Below, piece by piece: positions 26,387 to 34,861 of a DNA stretch of 64,000 nt. Numbering within the stretch: the stretch's first letter is position 1; every line of letters begins with the position of its first letter. Source of the DNA: Paenibacillus shirakamiensis (GTDB lineage Bacteria; Bacillota; Bacilli; Paenibacillales; Paenibacillaceae); assembly GCF_017874255.1 (NCBI RefSeq), contig NZ_JAGGLD010000005.1:186001-250000 (forward strand), given 5' to 3'. The notes under the pieces were generated by a model that saw only the letters and a list, made by a program, of their open reading frames with translations, searched no databases and was not told the origin of the DNA. Position numbers and translations under genes: made by a program.

Positions 26387-26421
26387 GAGTCGGTCTTCGC
26401 CAGTTAGACAAAGATCGACTC
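26381..26421 (-). terminator. Terminator after catalase
   Basis: On the minus strand GAGTCGATCTT / AAGACCGACTC (one mismatch), followed by TTTTTT. Confidence 0.85.
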
Positions 26422-26460
26422 CTTATGAATAGCTATGCGTCCATTATTATATGTCAATTA

Positions 26461-27921
26461 CTACATGCTTGGCATGAATCCAGACACGTCTACTTCAAGT
26501 TCACGGGCAAGGCGCATTCCATACTCTATATCAGCACGCACGAAGTTACAGATTGCACGCAAGCGTACAGGTTCTGGAACCTGACGCAAATCTTGAACCA
26601 CATTCGCAATCAGATGCTCCTTTTCCTCCGCTGTAAAGCTGCGATATAAAGCTCCCGCTTGGGTAAAGTCATCAGTCTTTGCAATTTTCGCTCTGGTGAC
26701 CTGCTCTCCTTCAATTCGTACTCGGCTGTCAGCAAAATGAGTCGGTGCCTCAATAACGTTATCGTCAGCACTATTTGGTTCATAATTCACTGGGGATGGG
26801 TTCTGAGCTACATTCATTGCCCCATCTCGCTGATGGTTACGTACGGGAGCATAAGGACAATTCACTGGAATTTGCAGATAATTAGCTCCTAGACGATAGC
26901 GCTGTGTATCCGGATATGAAAATAATCGACCTTGCAAAAGTTTATCTTCCGAAGGTTCAATTCCTGCCACAAGCACACTTGGGGAGAATGCAGCTTGCTC
27001 CACTTCAGCAAAGAAATTCACAGGATTGCGGTTCAACGTCATGGTTCCCACCTTTTGCAGCGGATACGATAGTTCTGGCCATTCTTTCGTCGGATCTAAC
27101 GGATCGAAGCTCCACCGGTTCATATCTTGAGCAGGCATGAGCTGAACATACAGACCCCAAGTTGGAAATTGTCCTTGATCGATATGTTCATGTAAATCCC
27201 TAGTGGCATGGTTGAAATCTTGACCTTGAACGTCCTTCGCCTGATCCGCAGACAGTGTTGCTACACCCTGATTGGTTCTCCATGTATATTTAACGTAAGT
27301 TACAGTGCCCTCCACATTGATCCATTTAAAAGCATGTACGCCGAAGCCATCCATTTGGCGATAATTCGCAGGCGTACCATGGTCTGAGAATAACCACGTC
27401 ATCATATGCGTAGATTCAGGCGATAACGTCATAAAATCCCAATACCGTGCTGGATCTTGAATATTGGTAGCCGGAGATGGCTTAAGTGCGTGTACCATAT
27501 CTGGAAATTTCATAGCATCCCTTATAAAAAACACTGGAAGGTGGTTACCCACAAGATCGTAGTTCCCTTCCTCCGTATAGAATTTCACTGCGAATCCCCG
27601 GGGATCTCTGGCTGTCTCTGGCGATCCCGTTCCATGAATAACCGTCGAGAACCGGACGAACACAGGCGTCTCCTGTCCCTCCGCTTGTAAGAAATGGGCG
27701 CGTGTATATTCACTCATACTTTTCTCCGTCTTGAAAACTCCGTGAGCCCCAGCTCCTCTTGCATGTACTACTCGCTCTGGGATTCGTTCCCGATCAAAAT
27801 GACCAAGTTTCTCTAGCAAATGGTAATCTTCTAGCAAAGTAGGACCCCGTTGTCCTGCTGTACGAGAGTTCTGGTTATCCGCTATGGGAGCGCCTTGATT
27901 GGTAGTCATCCAATTATTCAT
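26461..27921 (-). CDS. katA: Haem catalase (monofunctional, small-subunit clade)
   Basis: 486 residues, the length of clade 3 catalases such as Bacillus KatA. The active-site region RIPERVVHARGAGAHGVF contains the distal His53; the proximal haem ligand Tyr is in RLFSYPDTQRYRLG at about residue 336; FVRFSTVIHGTGSPETARDP, RGFAVKFYTEEGNYDLVGNH and FIRDAMKFPDMVHALKP are further family blocks. It converts hydrogen peroxide to water and oxygen in the cytoplasm. ATG 27921 has AAGGGTG 7 bases upstream. The gene is monocistronic. A 40-bp dyad precedes it, but I do not see a good PerR box. Confidence 0.93.
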   Translation of the reverse strand: MNNWMTTNQGAPIADNQNSRTAGQRGPTLLEDYHLLEKLGHFDRERIPERVVHARGAGAHGVFKTEKSMSEYTRAHFLQAEGQETPVFVRFSTVIHGTGSPETARDPRGFAVKFYTEEGNYDLVGNHLPVFFIRDAMKFPDMVHALKPSPATNIQDPARYWDFMTLSPESTHMMTWLFSDHGTPANYRQMDGFGVHAFKWINVEGTVTYVKYTWRTNQGVATLSADQAKDVQGQDFNHATRDLHEHIDQGQFPTWGLYVQLMPAQDMNRWSFDPLDPTKEWPELSYPLQKVGTMTLNRNPVNFFAEVEQAAFSPSVLVAGIEPSEDKLLQGRLFSYPDTQRYRLGANYLQIPVNCPYAPVRNHQRDGAMNVAQNPSPVNYEPNSADDNVIEAPTHFADSRVRIEGEQVTRAKIAKTDDFTQAGALYRSFTAEEKEHLIANVVQDLRQVPEPVRLRAICNFVRADIEYGMRLARELEVDVSGFMPSM

Positions 27922-27939
27922 ATGGTATCACCCTTAATA

Positions 27940-27979
27940 TTAGTATTTAGACTTGATCTAAGTTCTAATTAAATACTAA
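27940..27979. promoter_or_regulatory. 40-bp dyad upstream of catalase
   Basis: TTAGTATTTA-N20-TAAATACTAA, perfect 10-bp arms with further partial symmetry inside (TTAGAACTT / AAGTCTAA). It starts 19 bases upstream of the katA ATG. It does not match the 15-bp PerR consensus well. The remaining gap up to 28278 shows no further gene. Confidence 0.5.
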
Positions 27980-28278
27980 CATGATATGCGCCTCTGAAGC
28001 ATGAAGTTTGGATGATAAATGGGTGAAGAATTAGGATATAACTCTACTCATTTTAGAGGAATAGTCACTCGCTGGCTTATTGAACCTGGTAGCTTTATAC
28101 TAGAATTTAAGAGGTACGTCTAGCAGATTGAGATAGATTTTAGTAACCAAATGCACAAAATCTATAGCAAATAGTCAAGCATTGACCTCGCTTGTTCACT
28201 TCCTTTGGAAAATTTAGCAACTTTTCATAGGTTCATAGCGTTTAAACTAGATAAGAGAAAAGGAGCGTATTCAACCTG

Positions 28279-29544
28279 ATGGAATCTTCATTTTGGTCCA
28301 AGTCTTTTCGAGGTAACAAACCTGTTGTAATCATTCTGCTTCTAGTTATTTTTTTACTAGCTGCTTATTTGAGGGTTGATTTCTTGCGTTCCGTAACTCA
28401 CCAAGTCTCTCATGATACGCAGTACTATGACAAAATGGTCAAGCAAGTCCTTGAACAGGGTGTCTACGGATATAAGAGTACGGAATCGAATGCACAGGTT
28501 ACCCCGGGCTATCCCATGTTTATGGCTGCGATCTATGTCCTGATTGACTATAAGCATCACGATCCAGCTCCCTACATCCGATATAGTCAAGTTATTCTAA
28601 GTCTAATTACGCTTTATTTCATGTATCGACTAGCTCGGAAGCTGGGAGGAACGGCTGCTGGTCTACTTACAGCCCTTGTCGGCGCTGTGTATCCTTCATT
28701 TATTTGGAGTAATGGGGCTATTCTTACCGAAGTGCTATGTACGTTCTTCTTATTCTCTTACTTATATTTACAGATTGTAGCCTTCGAAAAGAAAACTTGG
28801 CTCTGGGCTGCGCTTAGCGGAGTCTTGCTCGGCTTAACGGTTCTTACACGTCCAGAATTTTTACCGCTTATTTTTGTCAGTCATGCTGTCTACTGGTTGT
28901 GGACTCGCAAATGGAAAGAAGCTTTGAAGCTGCTCGTAATCTCCTTGATCGGCGCAGGAGTCATTTTATCTCCTTGGCTCATTAGAAATGTGATTACATT
29001 ACATCAATTCAATGTAGCTTCAACTCAGGTCAATCCATTCAAAGCCGGAACCTTCCCTTATCATAATTATGATGATGGACTGGTGGACACAAAACAGTAC
29101 AACGGTGATCAGATGGCCGTTGCCAAGGCCCGACTCAAGAAGGGATTCACTGAACAACCGATGTATTTCCTCAAGTGGTATACCATTGGCAAACTCGACT
29201 ATACCTACAGCAAAATGTATTTTGGAGCTGGCCACAAACCGTATTATTCCGTATTCCCTTATGCCATGCGGAATGTCCTTCACGTATCACTGATTTATTT
29301 CTTCTTGTTGGCGATGATCGCCTCTCTGATCCGTTACCGCAGAACCGAATTTTTACTAGTGGCCGTAGTTATTGTCATGTCGCTCCTTCGTCTGCTTTTC
29401 GTTCCGGAGTACAGGTATAACTACACGGTTATGCCCGTCATTATCATCGTGGACATCCTAGTTTTCTTAGCTATTATTCGCTGGGCTTATGCACGTTTCA
29501 CCGGCAAATCTATTCCTGATCCGAACCCGAATCAAATTACCTAA
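28279..29544 (+). CDS. GT39/ArnT-like polyprenyl-phosphate-sugar-dependent membrane glycosyltransferase
   Basis: 421-residue polytopic membrane protein with about 10-11 helices. The N-terminal helix is followed by an outside loop with acidic HDTQYYDKMV and the NAQVTPGYPMF motif, then LTRPEFLPLIF and SPWLIRN, all typical of GT-C enzymes of the PMT/ArnT (GT39) family. These take a sugar from a lipid-phosphate donor and transfer it to a protein or envelope polymer outside the membrane. A paralog lies at 37416-38642. Immediately downstream is a secreted Ser/Thr/Pro-rich protein on the same strand, a possible acceptor. AAAGGAG lies 13 bases before ATG, a long spacing also seen in that downstream gene. 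Confidence 0.78.
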   Translation: MESSFWSKSFRGNKPVVIILLLVIFLLAAYLRVDFLRSVTHQVSHDTQYYDKMVKQVLEQGVYGYKSTESNAQVTPGYPMFMAAIYVLIDYKHHDPAPYIRYSQVILSLITLYFMYRLARKLGGTAAGLLTALVGAVYPSFIWSNGAILTEVLCTFFLFSYLYLQIVAFEKKTWLWAALSGVLLGLTVLTRPEFLPLIFVSHAVYWLWTRKWKEALKLLVISLIGAGVILSPWLIRNVITLHQFNVASTQVNPFKAGTFPYHNYDDGLVDTKQYNGDQMAVAKARLKKGFTEQPMYFLKWYTIGKLDYTYSKMYFGAGHKPYYSVFPYAMRNVLHVSLIYFFLLAMIASLIRYRRTEFLLVAVVIVMSLLRLLFVPEYRYNYTVMPVIIIVDILVFLAIIRWAYARFTGKSIPDPNPNQIT

Positions 29545-29645
29545 CGGGTGCACTCTCGATCAACAGGATTCGGACACATGATCCTACATCGTGTGTTCCT
29601 TTCCTATTGCCAAAAATCAAAGGTCAAAGGAGTTTAACCTCAACT

Positions 29646-32033
29646 ATGAATTTGAAAAAAGCTACGCTGGTTACCGCTCTCATTATCTCTCAAGTCGCAG
29701 CCGCGGTGCCTGCAAGCGCAGAAGCTTCAGTTCAGACTTCTCCAACGTCCCAAATGGGCATGGATACTCAGTCTTCAGCCCCTACCCCCTTATCTAATAC
29801 ATCAAGTTCAATCAGCACAACACCGTCAACTACACCTTCTAAGACAGAGACTTCCCCAGCTACTGGAAGTAGTTCAACGTCTACGAATTCATCTACTCCA
29901 AGTTCAGGATCTGGAGCGAAAGATACCACTAGTAATCCTAGCCCTACAGCTCCTTCAACTGAGGCTGTTCCTGGGGTTACACAAACCAAGCCAACAAAGC
30001 CGGCTAGTACTCCTGCAACTCCAGTAACACCTGGAACTACAGAGACCCCTACAGATGATACCAAAGCAGCTGGGAATCCTAAGTTAGTCACTCCAACTAC
30101 AACGAACACTACGGATGCTTCTAATCCCGTAGCGCCTGCAGCAGCTGCTGTCAATGGGCAGCTTATTCTTTTCATGGATAGCGCACGTATGGAGCAGAAC
30201 GGCAGTATCTACACCGCTACTCACGCAATGACGGTTAAAAAAGGTGTATCTTATGTCGGAATTCGCTCCCTTGTCGACCGAGTAGGATACAAGATCGCTT
30301 ACGATTCACGTACTAAAGAAACCCTTATCACATATGGCGGTAACGAGCTTCGTTTCAAACGTGGAAGTTCCATCTATCGCGTCAACGGGGTATCCAAGAC
30401 GATGCGCGGAGCAGCTTATGAAGACAAAAACGTCTTCTTGGTTCCTTTGACAGCCATTACTCAAGCACTGGGAATTCCATATACGGTTAGTGGCAAAAGA
30501 GTCATTTTGCAGCTCTCTACGAAGCCATCAGCCTCTTTCACAGTACAAAGCGGGGATATTACTGCAGGAGAAACACGCGTCAATTTCCAGACCAAATCCT
30601 TTTCTCCGAATGGGCTCCAGATTGTCAATGAGAAATGGGAGGGTCGCCCGGATCAAGATATTTTCCCATCTGCAGGTTCGTACTCCGTCACGTATAGCGT
30701 CCAAGATTCCAGCGGTCAATGGAGTGATCCATATACACAGACGATTCAGGTCAGTAATCCCAATCTTCCACCTGTAGCTCAGTTTGCAACGAATAAGTCA
30801 GAATACAAAATCGGAGAGCCCGTAACCATTACAGACCAAAGTACAGATGAAGAAAATGCGATTGTTGATCGTCAGTGGCTGAACAACCGCCCTGCCTTTT
30901 TCACAGCGGGTCCTGTAACGATTAGCCTGACCGTCACGGATAAACATGGTGCTACATCTAAGATCGACAAGACCATCACAATTACGAATGAGACGCTCTA
31001 TACCGAAGATCAGTTCTACAAACTATTCACTCCTGTCGGCCAAAATTTCCAGATCAATGGTGGAAACGTGCTAAATTACGATAAAATTCCATTCACGTAT
31101 ACAACTGAGCCCTATACTTTGTTCCGTGATAGCGGACCGGAATCTGTTACGAGTGAGGGCATTTTGTATCAAGATACGATCGTCGGCTTAACCCGCTTCA
31201 TGATTCACCACCGTAACCGTCTAGGAGAAAAAGCTAAAGTCTATCTTGTAGCCAAAAATACAGATAGTACTCTGGCCAATATCGATATTCTTAGCTACGG
31301 CGTAGCGGGTCCTAACCAGCATCCCGAACTAACGGGCCGACTCTCGGTACAAAGATATTTTGAGAATTACCAGAGCGACAGCAAAAAGCAGCGCATTACT
31401 TTAGCGCCTGGAGAGAGCAAAGTTATCATGAACGATCTGAGTAATACCTCATTGAGCCAAGAGGACTGCATTTCTTTGCTGGGTGACCTGTATAGTGATG
31501 CTCGGGTTCAGTACACCGTATTGATCGTAAAAGAAAAACATGATCCCATCCAAGCCGTAACTACTGTCCCTTATCTGGATCCTAAGGAATCCATTATCCG
31601 CGGTACATTCGCTGATTCCACCCGCGTCTTCGAATATAATGAAGTTGTAGGTACGAAGGAACAACGCTTGAACTTAACGGACAACACAGCTGATCCATTC
31701 CAGACAGGAACAGATGGAATTCTTGGTACCTCAGCGCTTAACTCCGGTAACTATGGCGTCATGTACAAACTTAAGTTAAACCGTGTAGCTCCGAATACAT
31801 TAATTACCTTTAACCCACGTGGAGGTCTCTATATGGGGGCAGCGATGGTTAACGGAAACGTAGTCAGCTTTTCTCATACAGGCGCTAACAATGTTAGCAA
31901 TCAGACCAGCGTTCTATATCGTACTAAGGATTATGAAGAGAACGTAGAGATCTGGCTCAGTCCTTCAGCAGGAAGCAATATGCCATTTACCTTACTGCTC
32001 ATGCCTATGCCTTCTGTAAAGCAACAGCCATAA
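29646..32033 (+). CDS. Secreted protein: Ser/Thr/Pro-rich region, copper-amine-oxidase-N-like and PKD-like domains
   Basis: 795 residues from ATG 29646 (AAAGGAG 13 bases upstream); the longer TTG frame has no RBS. A signal peptide (about 1-27, ending ASAEA) is followed by a low-complexity Ser/Thr/Pro tract to about residue 155. Next comes a copper amine oxidase N-terminal-like domain (about 165-290; GVSYVGIRSLVDRVGYKIAY, VFLVPLTAITQALGIPY), common in Paenibacillus exported proteins, then two PKD/Ig-like modules (about 295-455; SAGSYSVTYSVQDSSGQWSD, PPVAQF). The remaining 340 residues are an unrecognised domain. It probably sits in the cell envelope; the Thr/Ser tract is a natural glycosylation target for the GT39-like enzyme encoded 100 bases upstream (inference). 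Confidence 0.75.
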   Translation: MNLKKATLVTALIISQVAAAVPASAEASVQTSPTSQMGMDTQSSAPTPLSNTSSSISTTPSTTPSKTETSPATGSSSTSTNSSTPSSGSGAKDTTSNPSPTAPSTEAVPGVTQTKPTKPASTPATPVTPGTTETPTDDTKAAGNPKLVTPTTTNTTDASNPVAPAAAAVNGQLILFMDSARMEQNGSIYTATHAMTVKKGVSYVGIRSLVDRVGYKIAYDSRTKETLITYGGNELRFKRGSSIYRVNGVSKTMRGAAYEDKNVFLVPLTAITQALGIPYTVSGKRVILQLSTKPSASFTVQSGDITAGETRVNFQTKSFSPNGLQIVNEKWEGRPDQDIFPSAGSYSVTYSVQDSSGQWSDPYTQTIQVSNPNLPPVAQFATNKSEYKIGEPVTITDQSTDEENAIVDRQWLNNRPAFFTAGPVTISLTVTDKHGATSKIDKTITITNETLYTEDQFYKLFTPVGQNFQINGGNVLNYDKIPFTYTTEPYTLFRDSGPESVTSEGILYQDTIVGLTRFMIHHRNRLGEKAKVYLVAKNTDSTLANIDILSYGVAGPNQHPELTGRLSVQRYFENYQSDSKKQRITLAPGESKVIMNDLSNTSLSQEDCISLLGDLYSDARVQYTVLIVKEKHDPIQAVTTVPYLDPKESIIRGTFADSTRVFEYNEVVGTKEQRLNLTDNTADPFQTGTDGILGTSALNSGNYGVMYKLKLNRVAPNTLITFNPRGGLYMGAAMVNGNVVSFSHTGANNVSNQTSVLYRTKDYEENVEIWLSPSAGSNMPFTLLLMPMPSVKQQP

Positions 32034-32054
32034 TTCATAGATCATTCTAATCTG

Positions 32055-32103
32055 AAAAAAGCCGCTTTGCCCCTCCCTAAAGAGGCTGCAAAGCGGCTTT
32101 TTT
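32055..32103 (+). terminator. Strong terminator after the secreted protein gene
   Basis: AAAAAAGCCGCTTTGC / GCAAAGCGGCTTTTTT, 16-bp perfect stem. Confidence 0.92.
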
Positions 32104-32123
32104 CACTTTTGCTTTTGTTTTTT

Positions 32124-32201
32124 CTTCTGCCTCTGCTTCTGCCTCTGCCTCTGCTTCTGCCTCTGCTTCTGCCTCTGCCTCTGCCTCTGCTTCTGCTTCT
32201 G
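32124..32201 (+). repeat. Hexanucleotide simple-sequence repeat (CYTCTG)13
   Basis: Thirteen uninterrupted units of CTTCTG or CCTCTG between a terminator and the 3' end of a convergent LysR gene. On the minus strand one frame reads alternating Ala-Glu (GCA-GAA/GAG), but it begins directly after a TAA with no start codon, so no coding role is supported. Such tracts expand and contract by slippage. Confidence 0.85.
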
Positions 32202-32243
32202 CTTTTTACAATTACCTGTTCACTTATGCTTTATTACTAATTT

Positions 32244-33134
32244 CTAGATGTCACTAAGTTCCTTCTCTGTTAGCATTTCTAAAAATACCTCAACTGCTTT
32301 GGTCTTATACTCCGTATGCAGCATGACCCAAGAGAAATGACGAGCAATTCGCTGATTGTTCACCTGCAACATGCAAAGTGTACCTAGCCTGAGTTCCTTA
32401 CGGACCGTCCACTGCGAAAGTAAAGCAATGCCCAGTCCCGCCTCCACGGATTCTTTAATAATTTGAGTACTCCCGAATTCGACTCGTTCCTTAGGTACAA
32501 AACCCAGCGTCTCAAAGAGCTTATCTGTTGCCTCACGCGTCCCTGATCCCGGCTCTCTTAGAATCCACAGGTCCTCCTTTAGTTCTTGCAAGTCAATCTC
32601 TTGTTGCTTCGCTAAGGAATGGTTGGCCGACACCATTACGTACATAACATCCTCGGCAAAAGGAACCACCTTCAGCTTCGTATGGCGTAGTTCCCCCTCA
32701 ACAATGCCTATGTTTAATTGATGATTCAGCACTCCTTCAGCAATGTCTTTGGTATTGCCAATCTGAATAGTAGGCTGGATGAGCGGATACTGCTGCCGTA
32801 ATAAAGCGAGATCATGTGGGAGAATATATTCACCATAAGTGTAGCTAGCCCCAATGGTTAATATTCCGCTCGCTCGATGCATATGATCGTCGATTAATCC
32901 TTGCATACTTGTGTATAGGCCCTGAATTTGACGAGCATGATCGTAGACAATTTTGCCTGATGCAGTTAAAGTCATAGATTTGTTGGTCCGTTCAAGCAAT
33001 CTTGCACCGCTAGTTCGCTCCAACGCCTGAATGTGTTGGCTTACCGCGGGCTGAGTCATATGTAATTCCTCTGCGGCCCGAGTAAAATTCCCTTTGTCCA
33101 CGACGGTAATAAACACAAGTAGAGTCTGATCCAT
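32244..33134 (-). CDS. LysR family regulator, CysL/YeiE-like
   Basis: 296 residues from ATG 33134, chosen because GGAGG lies 8 bases upstream; earlier in-frame starts sit on top of that site. The helix-turn-helix FTRAAEELHMTQPAVSQHIQ and the effector domain with GIVEGELRHTKL and LREPGSGTREATDK are strongly reminiscent of CysL/CbbR/YeiE-type LysR proteins. It is divergent from a YeiH family gene, the same pairing as yeiE-yeiH in enterobacteria, so it probably controls that gene. Two ATAAGT-containing dyads lie between them. Confidence 0.82.
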   Translation of the reverse strand: MDQTLLVFITVVDKGNFTRAAEELHMTQPAVSQHIQALERTSGARLLERTNKSMTLTASGKIVYDHARQIQGLYTSMQGLIDDHMHRASGILTIGASYTYGEYILPHDLALLRQQYPLIQPTIQIGNTKDIAEGVLNHQLNIGIVEGELRHTKLKVVPFAEDVMYVMVSANHSLAKQQEIDLQELKEDLWILREPGSGTREATDKLFETLGFVPKERVEFGSTQIIKESVEAGLGIALLSQWTVRKELRLGTLCMLQVNNQRIARHFSWVMLHTEYKTKAVEVFLEMLTEKELSDI

Positions 33135-33163
33135 CCACATTTCCTCCACCCTGCAGATTTATA

Positions 33164-33211
33164 ATAAGTATTTACTTATGAATTAATTTAGAATAAGTTA
33201 TTTTTCTTATT
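33164..33211. promoter_or_regulatory. Paired LysR-type dyads between the LysR and YeiH genes
   Basis: ATAAGTA-TT-TACTTAT (33164-33179, perfect) and AATAAG-N8-CTTATT (33192-33211). The shared ATAAG half-site and 28-base centre distance suit a LysR tetramer acting on the divergent promoters. Confidence 0.5.
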
Positions 33212-33271
33212 ATAAAAGCTAGCATATGCTTAAAGCAATCCCATCACGAGATACACAGGAGGTTAACATCT

Positions 33272-34324
33272 ATGCGATCTGATTCGACTTCATCTCATCA
33301 TCATTTCTTTAACTTAACTCATAGGCATCCGTTCGATGGACCGCCATTTCAATCTATATTTCCAGGTGTACTGTTCACTGCACTGTTAGCCCTAATTGGC
33401 TTTGCTCTCAGCTATCTTCCCGGACTTGAGCGAATTGGTCCTCTTGCTTGCGCTATTCTTGTAGCCGTGCTGTATCGTCAAATTCTAGGCTATCCCCAAA
33501 AACTGGTTGCGGGTATCCAATTTACAAGCAAATATTTGTTACGTTCAGCCATCATTCTTTTTGGACTCAAACTCAACATTACAGATATCGTTCGGCATGG
33601 ACCGGGTGTGCTGCTCCGGGATGCGATTGTTGTAGTATTCTCTATTGGACTCACCACATGGCTTGGTCGGAAATGGAAAGCTGATCGGTCACTCACCCTT
33701 CTCTTAGGTATTGGCACCGGCGTGTGCGGAGCGGCGGCAATTGCAGCAGTATCTCCCTTACTGGGCTCAAAGGATGAAGATACCGCTTCTGCGGTAGGCA
33801 TTGTGGCTCTTACCGGAACGCTATTTGCTGTTGGATATACGCTGTTATATCCCTTTTTACCACTCAGTACCTATCAATATGGGATGTGGTCCGGCCTATC
33901 TTTACATGAGATTGCTCATACAGCGTTGGCTGCTGCACCTGCGGGTCAGGAGGCAATGAGCGCCGCTTTAATAGCTAAGCTTGGACGGGTCATGATGTTG
34001 ATTCCATTAAGCCTAATTCTTTGGGTGCGCATCGGACGTAAGGGTCCACAGCAACCGGGTTCCCGGATTACCTTTCCTTATTTCCTCCTCGGCTTTCTAG
34101 GGATGAGTATTCTGGGTACATTACTTGCCGCACAAGGACATCCAATTACTGGTTCGACAAGCACGGTAATCTCTACGGTTACCCAAATTCTTTTAGCGAT
34201 GGCTATGGTTAGTCTGGGACTAAACGTGTTTCTTGCAGAGCTAAAAAGTAAAGCGCTTCGCCCTTTTCTAGCTATGTTGGTCACATCCATTTTCCTCTCG
34301 TTTCTTACATGGATCATGTTGTAA
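33272..34324 (+). CDS. YeiH/UPF0324 family membrane protein (putative sulfate exporter family)
   Basis: 350 residues, about 10 hydrophobic segments. Family blocks: FALSYLPGLERIGPLACAI, SKYLLRSAIILFGLKLNITDI, LLLGIGTGVCGAAAIAAVSP and SGLSLHEIAHTALAAAPAG, all characteristic of the YeiH/PSE family. ATG 33272 has AGGAGG 9 bases upstream. The family has been named putative sulfate exporter; direct biochemical evidence is thin, and the substrate remains uncertain. Divergent LysR gene 32244-33134 is the likely regulator. Ended by a shared terminator at 34344-34409. Confidence 0.82.
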   Translation: MRSDSTSSHHHFFNLTHRHPFDGPPFQSIFPGVLFTALLALIGFALSYLPGLERIGPLACAILVAVLYRQILGYPQKLVAGIQFTSKYLLRSAIILFGLKLNITDIVRHGPGVLLRDAIVVVFSIGLTTWLGRKWKADRSLTLLLGIGTGVCGAAAIAAVSPLLGSKDEDTASAVGIVALTGTLFAVGYTLLYPFLPLSTYQYGMWSGLSLHEIAHTALAAAPAGQEAMSAALIAKLGRVMMLIPLSLILWVRIGRKGPQQPGSRITFPYFLLGFLGMSILGTLLAAQGHPITGSTSTVISTVTQILLAMAMVSLGLNVFLAELKSKALRPFLAMLVTSIFLSFLTWIML

Positions 34325-34343
34325 TTCCATTGTTCCAAAATTA

Positions 34344-34409
34344 AAAATGCACCCCTTCATGGCTTGGGCTGAACATAACCGTCCCCCGTCCCATCAAGAG
34401 GTGCATTTT
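34344..34409. terminator. Terminator between convergent YeiH and 59-residue genes
   Basis: AAAATGCACC / GGTGCATTTT with partial inner pairing (CTTCATGG, CCATCAAG) and a long loop. A and T tracts on both sides fit bidirectional use. Confidence 0.6.
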
Positions 34410-34449
34410 CAACATTTATAAGGAGATCCTTTGCCCTAGATTTGTATAC

Positions 34450-34629
34450 TCACTCTTCTTTAGCGATATTGGTATAAGCGTTAGGGATATCTCCTCCGTC
34501 TGGGTTAACATTCTTCTGAAGTGCTTTACGCCCCAGACCGATCTCACCACGTTTGTCTTCTTTGTCATCTTGGCCGTTATTGTCGCTGCCTTGATAATAT
34601 TTGGGATCATTATCCTCCGGGTGTGTCAT
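34450..34629 (-). CDS. Small, highly hydrophilic protein of 59 residues, unknown function
   Basis: ATG 34629 with AGGAGG about 10 bases upstream, so translation is well supported. The product begins MTHPEDNDPKYYQGSDNNGQ, continues with an acidic-basic DDKEDKRGEIGLGRK, and ends DGGDIPNAYTNIAKEE. It has no hydrophobic segment, no Cys, and is rich in Asp, Asn, Gly and Lys, so it is probably intrinsically disordered, as in small spore or stress proteins of Bacillales (comparison by composition only). A terminator on its downstream side is shared with the convergent YeiH gene; a T-rich, low-complexity region follows upstream. Confidence 0.72.
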   Translation of the reverse strand: MTHPEDNDPKYYQGSDNNGQDDKEDKRGEIGLGRKALQKNVNPDGGDIPNAYTNIAKEE

Positions 34630-34861
34630 ATGAGATGAACCTCCTCTTGAACTTAAGCTGATGTATTTAGAGTAGTATGGTTTGCTGTCTTACTAAACAT
34701 ACATTTTCCACATATAAAATAGACCCCCTGCAATGGATAGCAGAAGAGTCTTTATAACTACATCAATTCTGGATTTGATTTAGTCAAATTATTTTTGTTT
34801 ATTTTATTTTTATTTTCTATTTGATTTTATTTTTCGATTTATTATTTTTAATTCCCGTTAC
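34630..34861. other. AT-rich intergenic region with a possible weak terminator
   Basis: Minus-strand GACTCTTCTGC / GCAGGGGGTC (34722-34752, with wobble pairs) followed by TATTTTAT may end the upstream operon. 34785-34850 is a T-rich low-complexity tract on the plus strand. No gene seen. Confidence 0.4.

Noticed and set aside
27940-27979. PerR box at the catalase promoter
   Set aside because: The dyad does not fit the TTATAATNATTATAA pattern at enough positions.
28018-28125. 34-residue frame beginning MGEELGYNSTHFRG in the katA upstream gap
   Set aside because: No convincing RBS and too short to support by itself.
30000-30175. Minus-strand Val/Gly-rich frame opposite the Ser/Thr/Pro-rich region
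   Set aside because: It mirrors the biased codon composition of the true gene; no RBS or start context.
32124-32206. CRISPR or coding repeat for the hexanucleotide tract
   Set aside because: Units are only 6 bases with no spacers, and no frame has a start codon.
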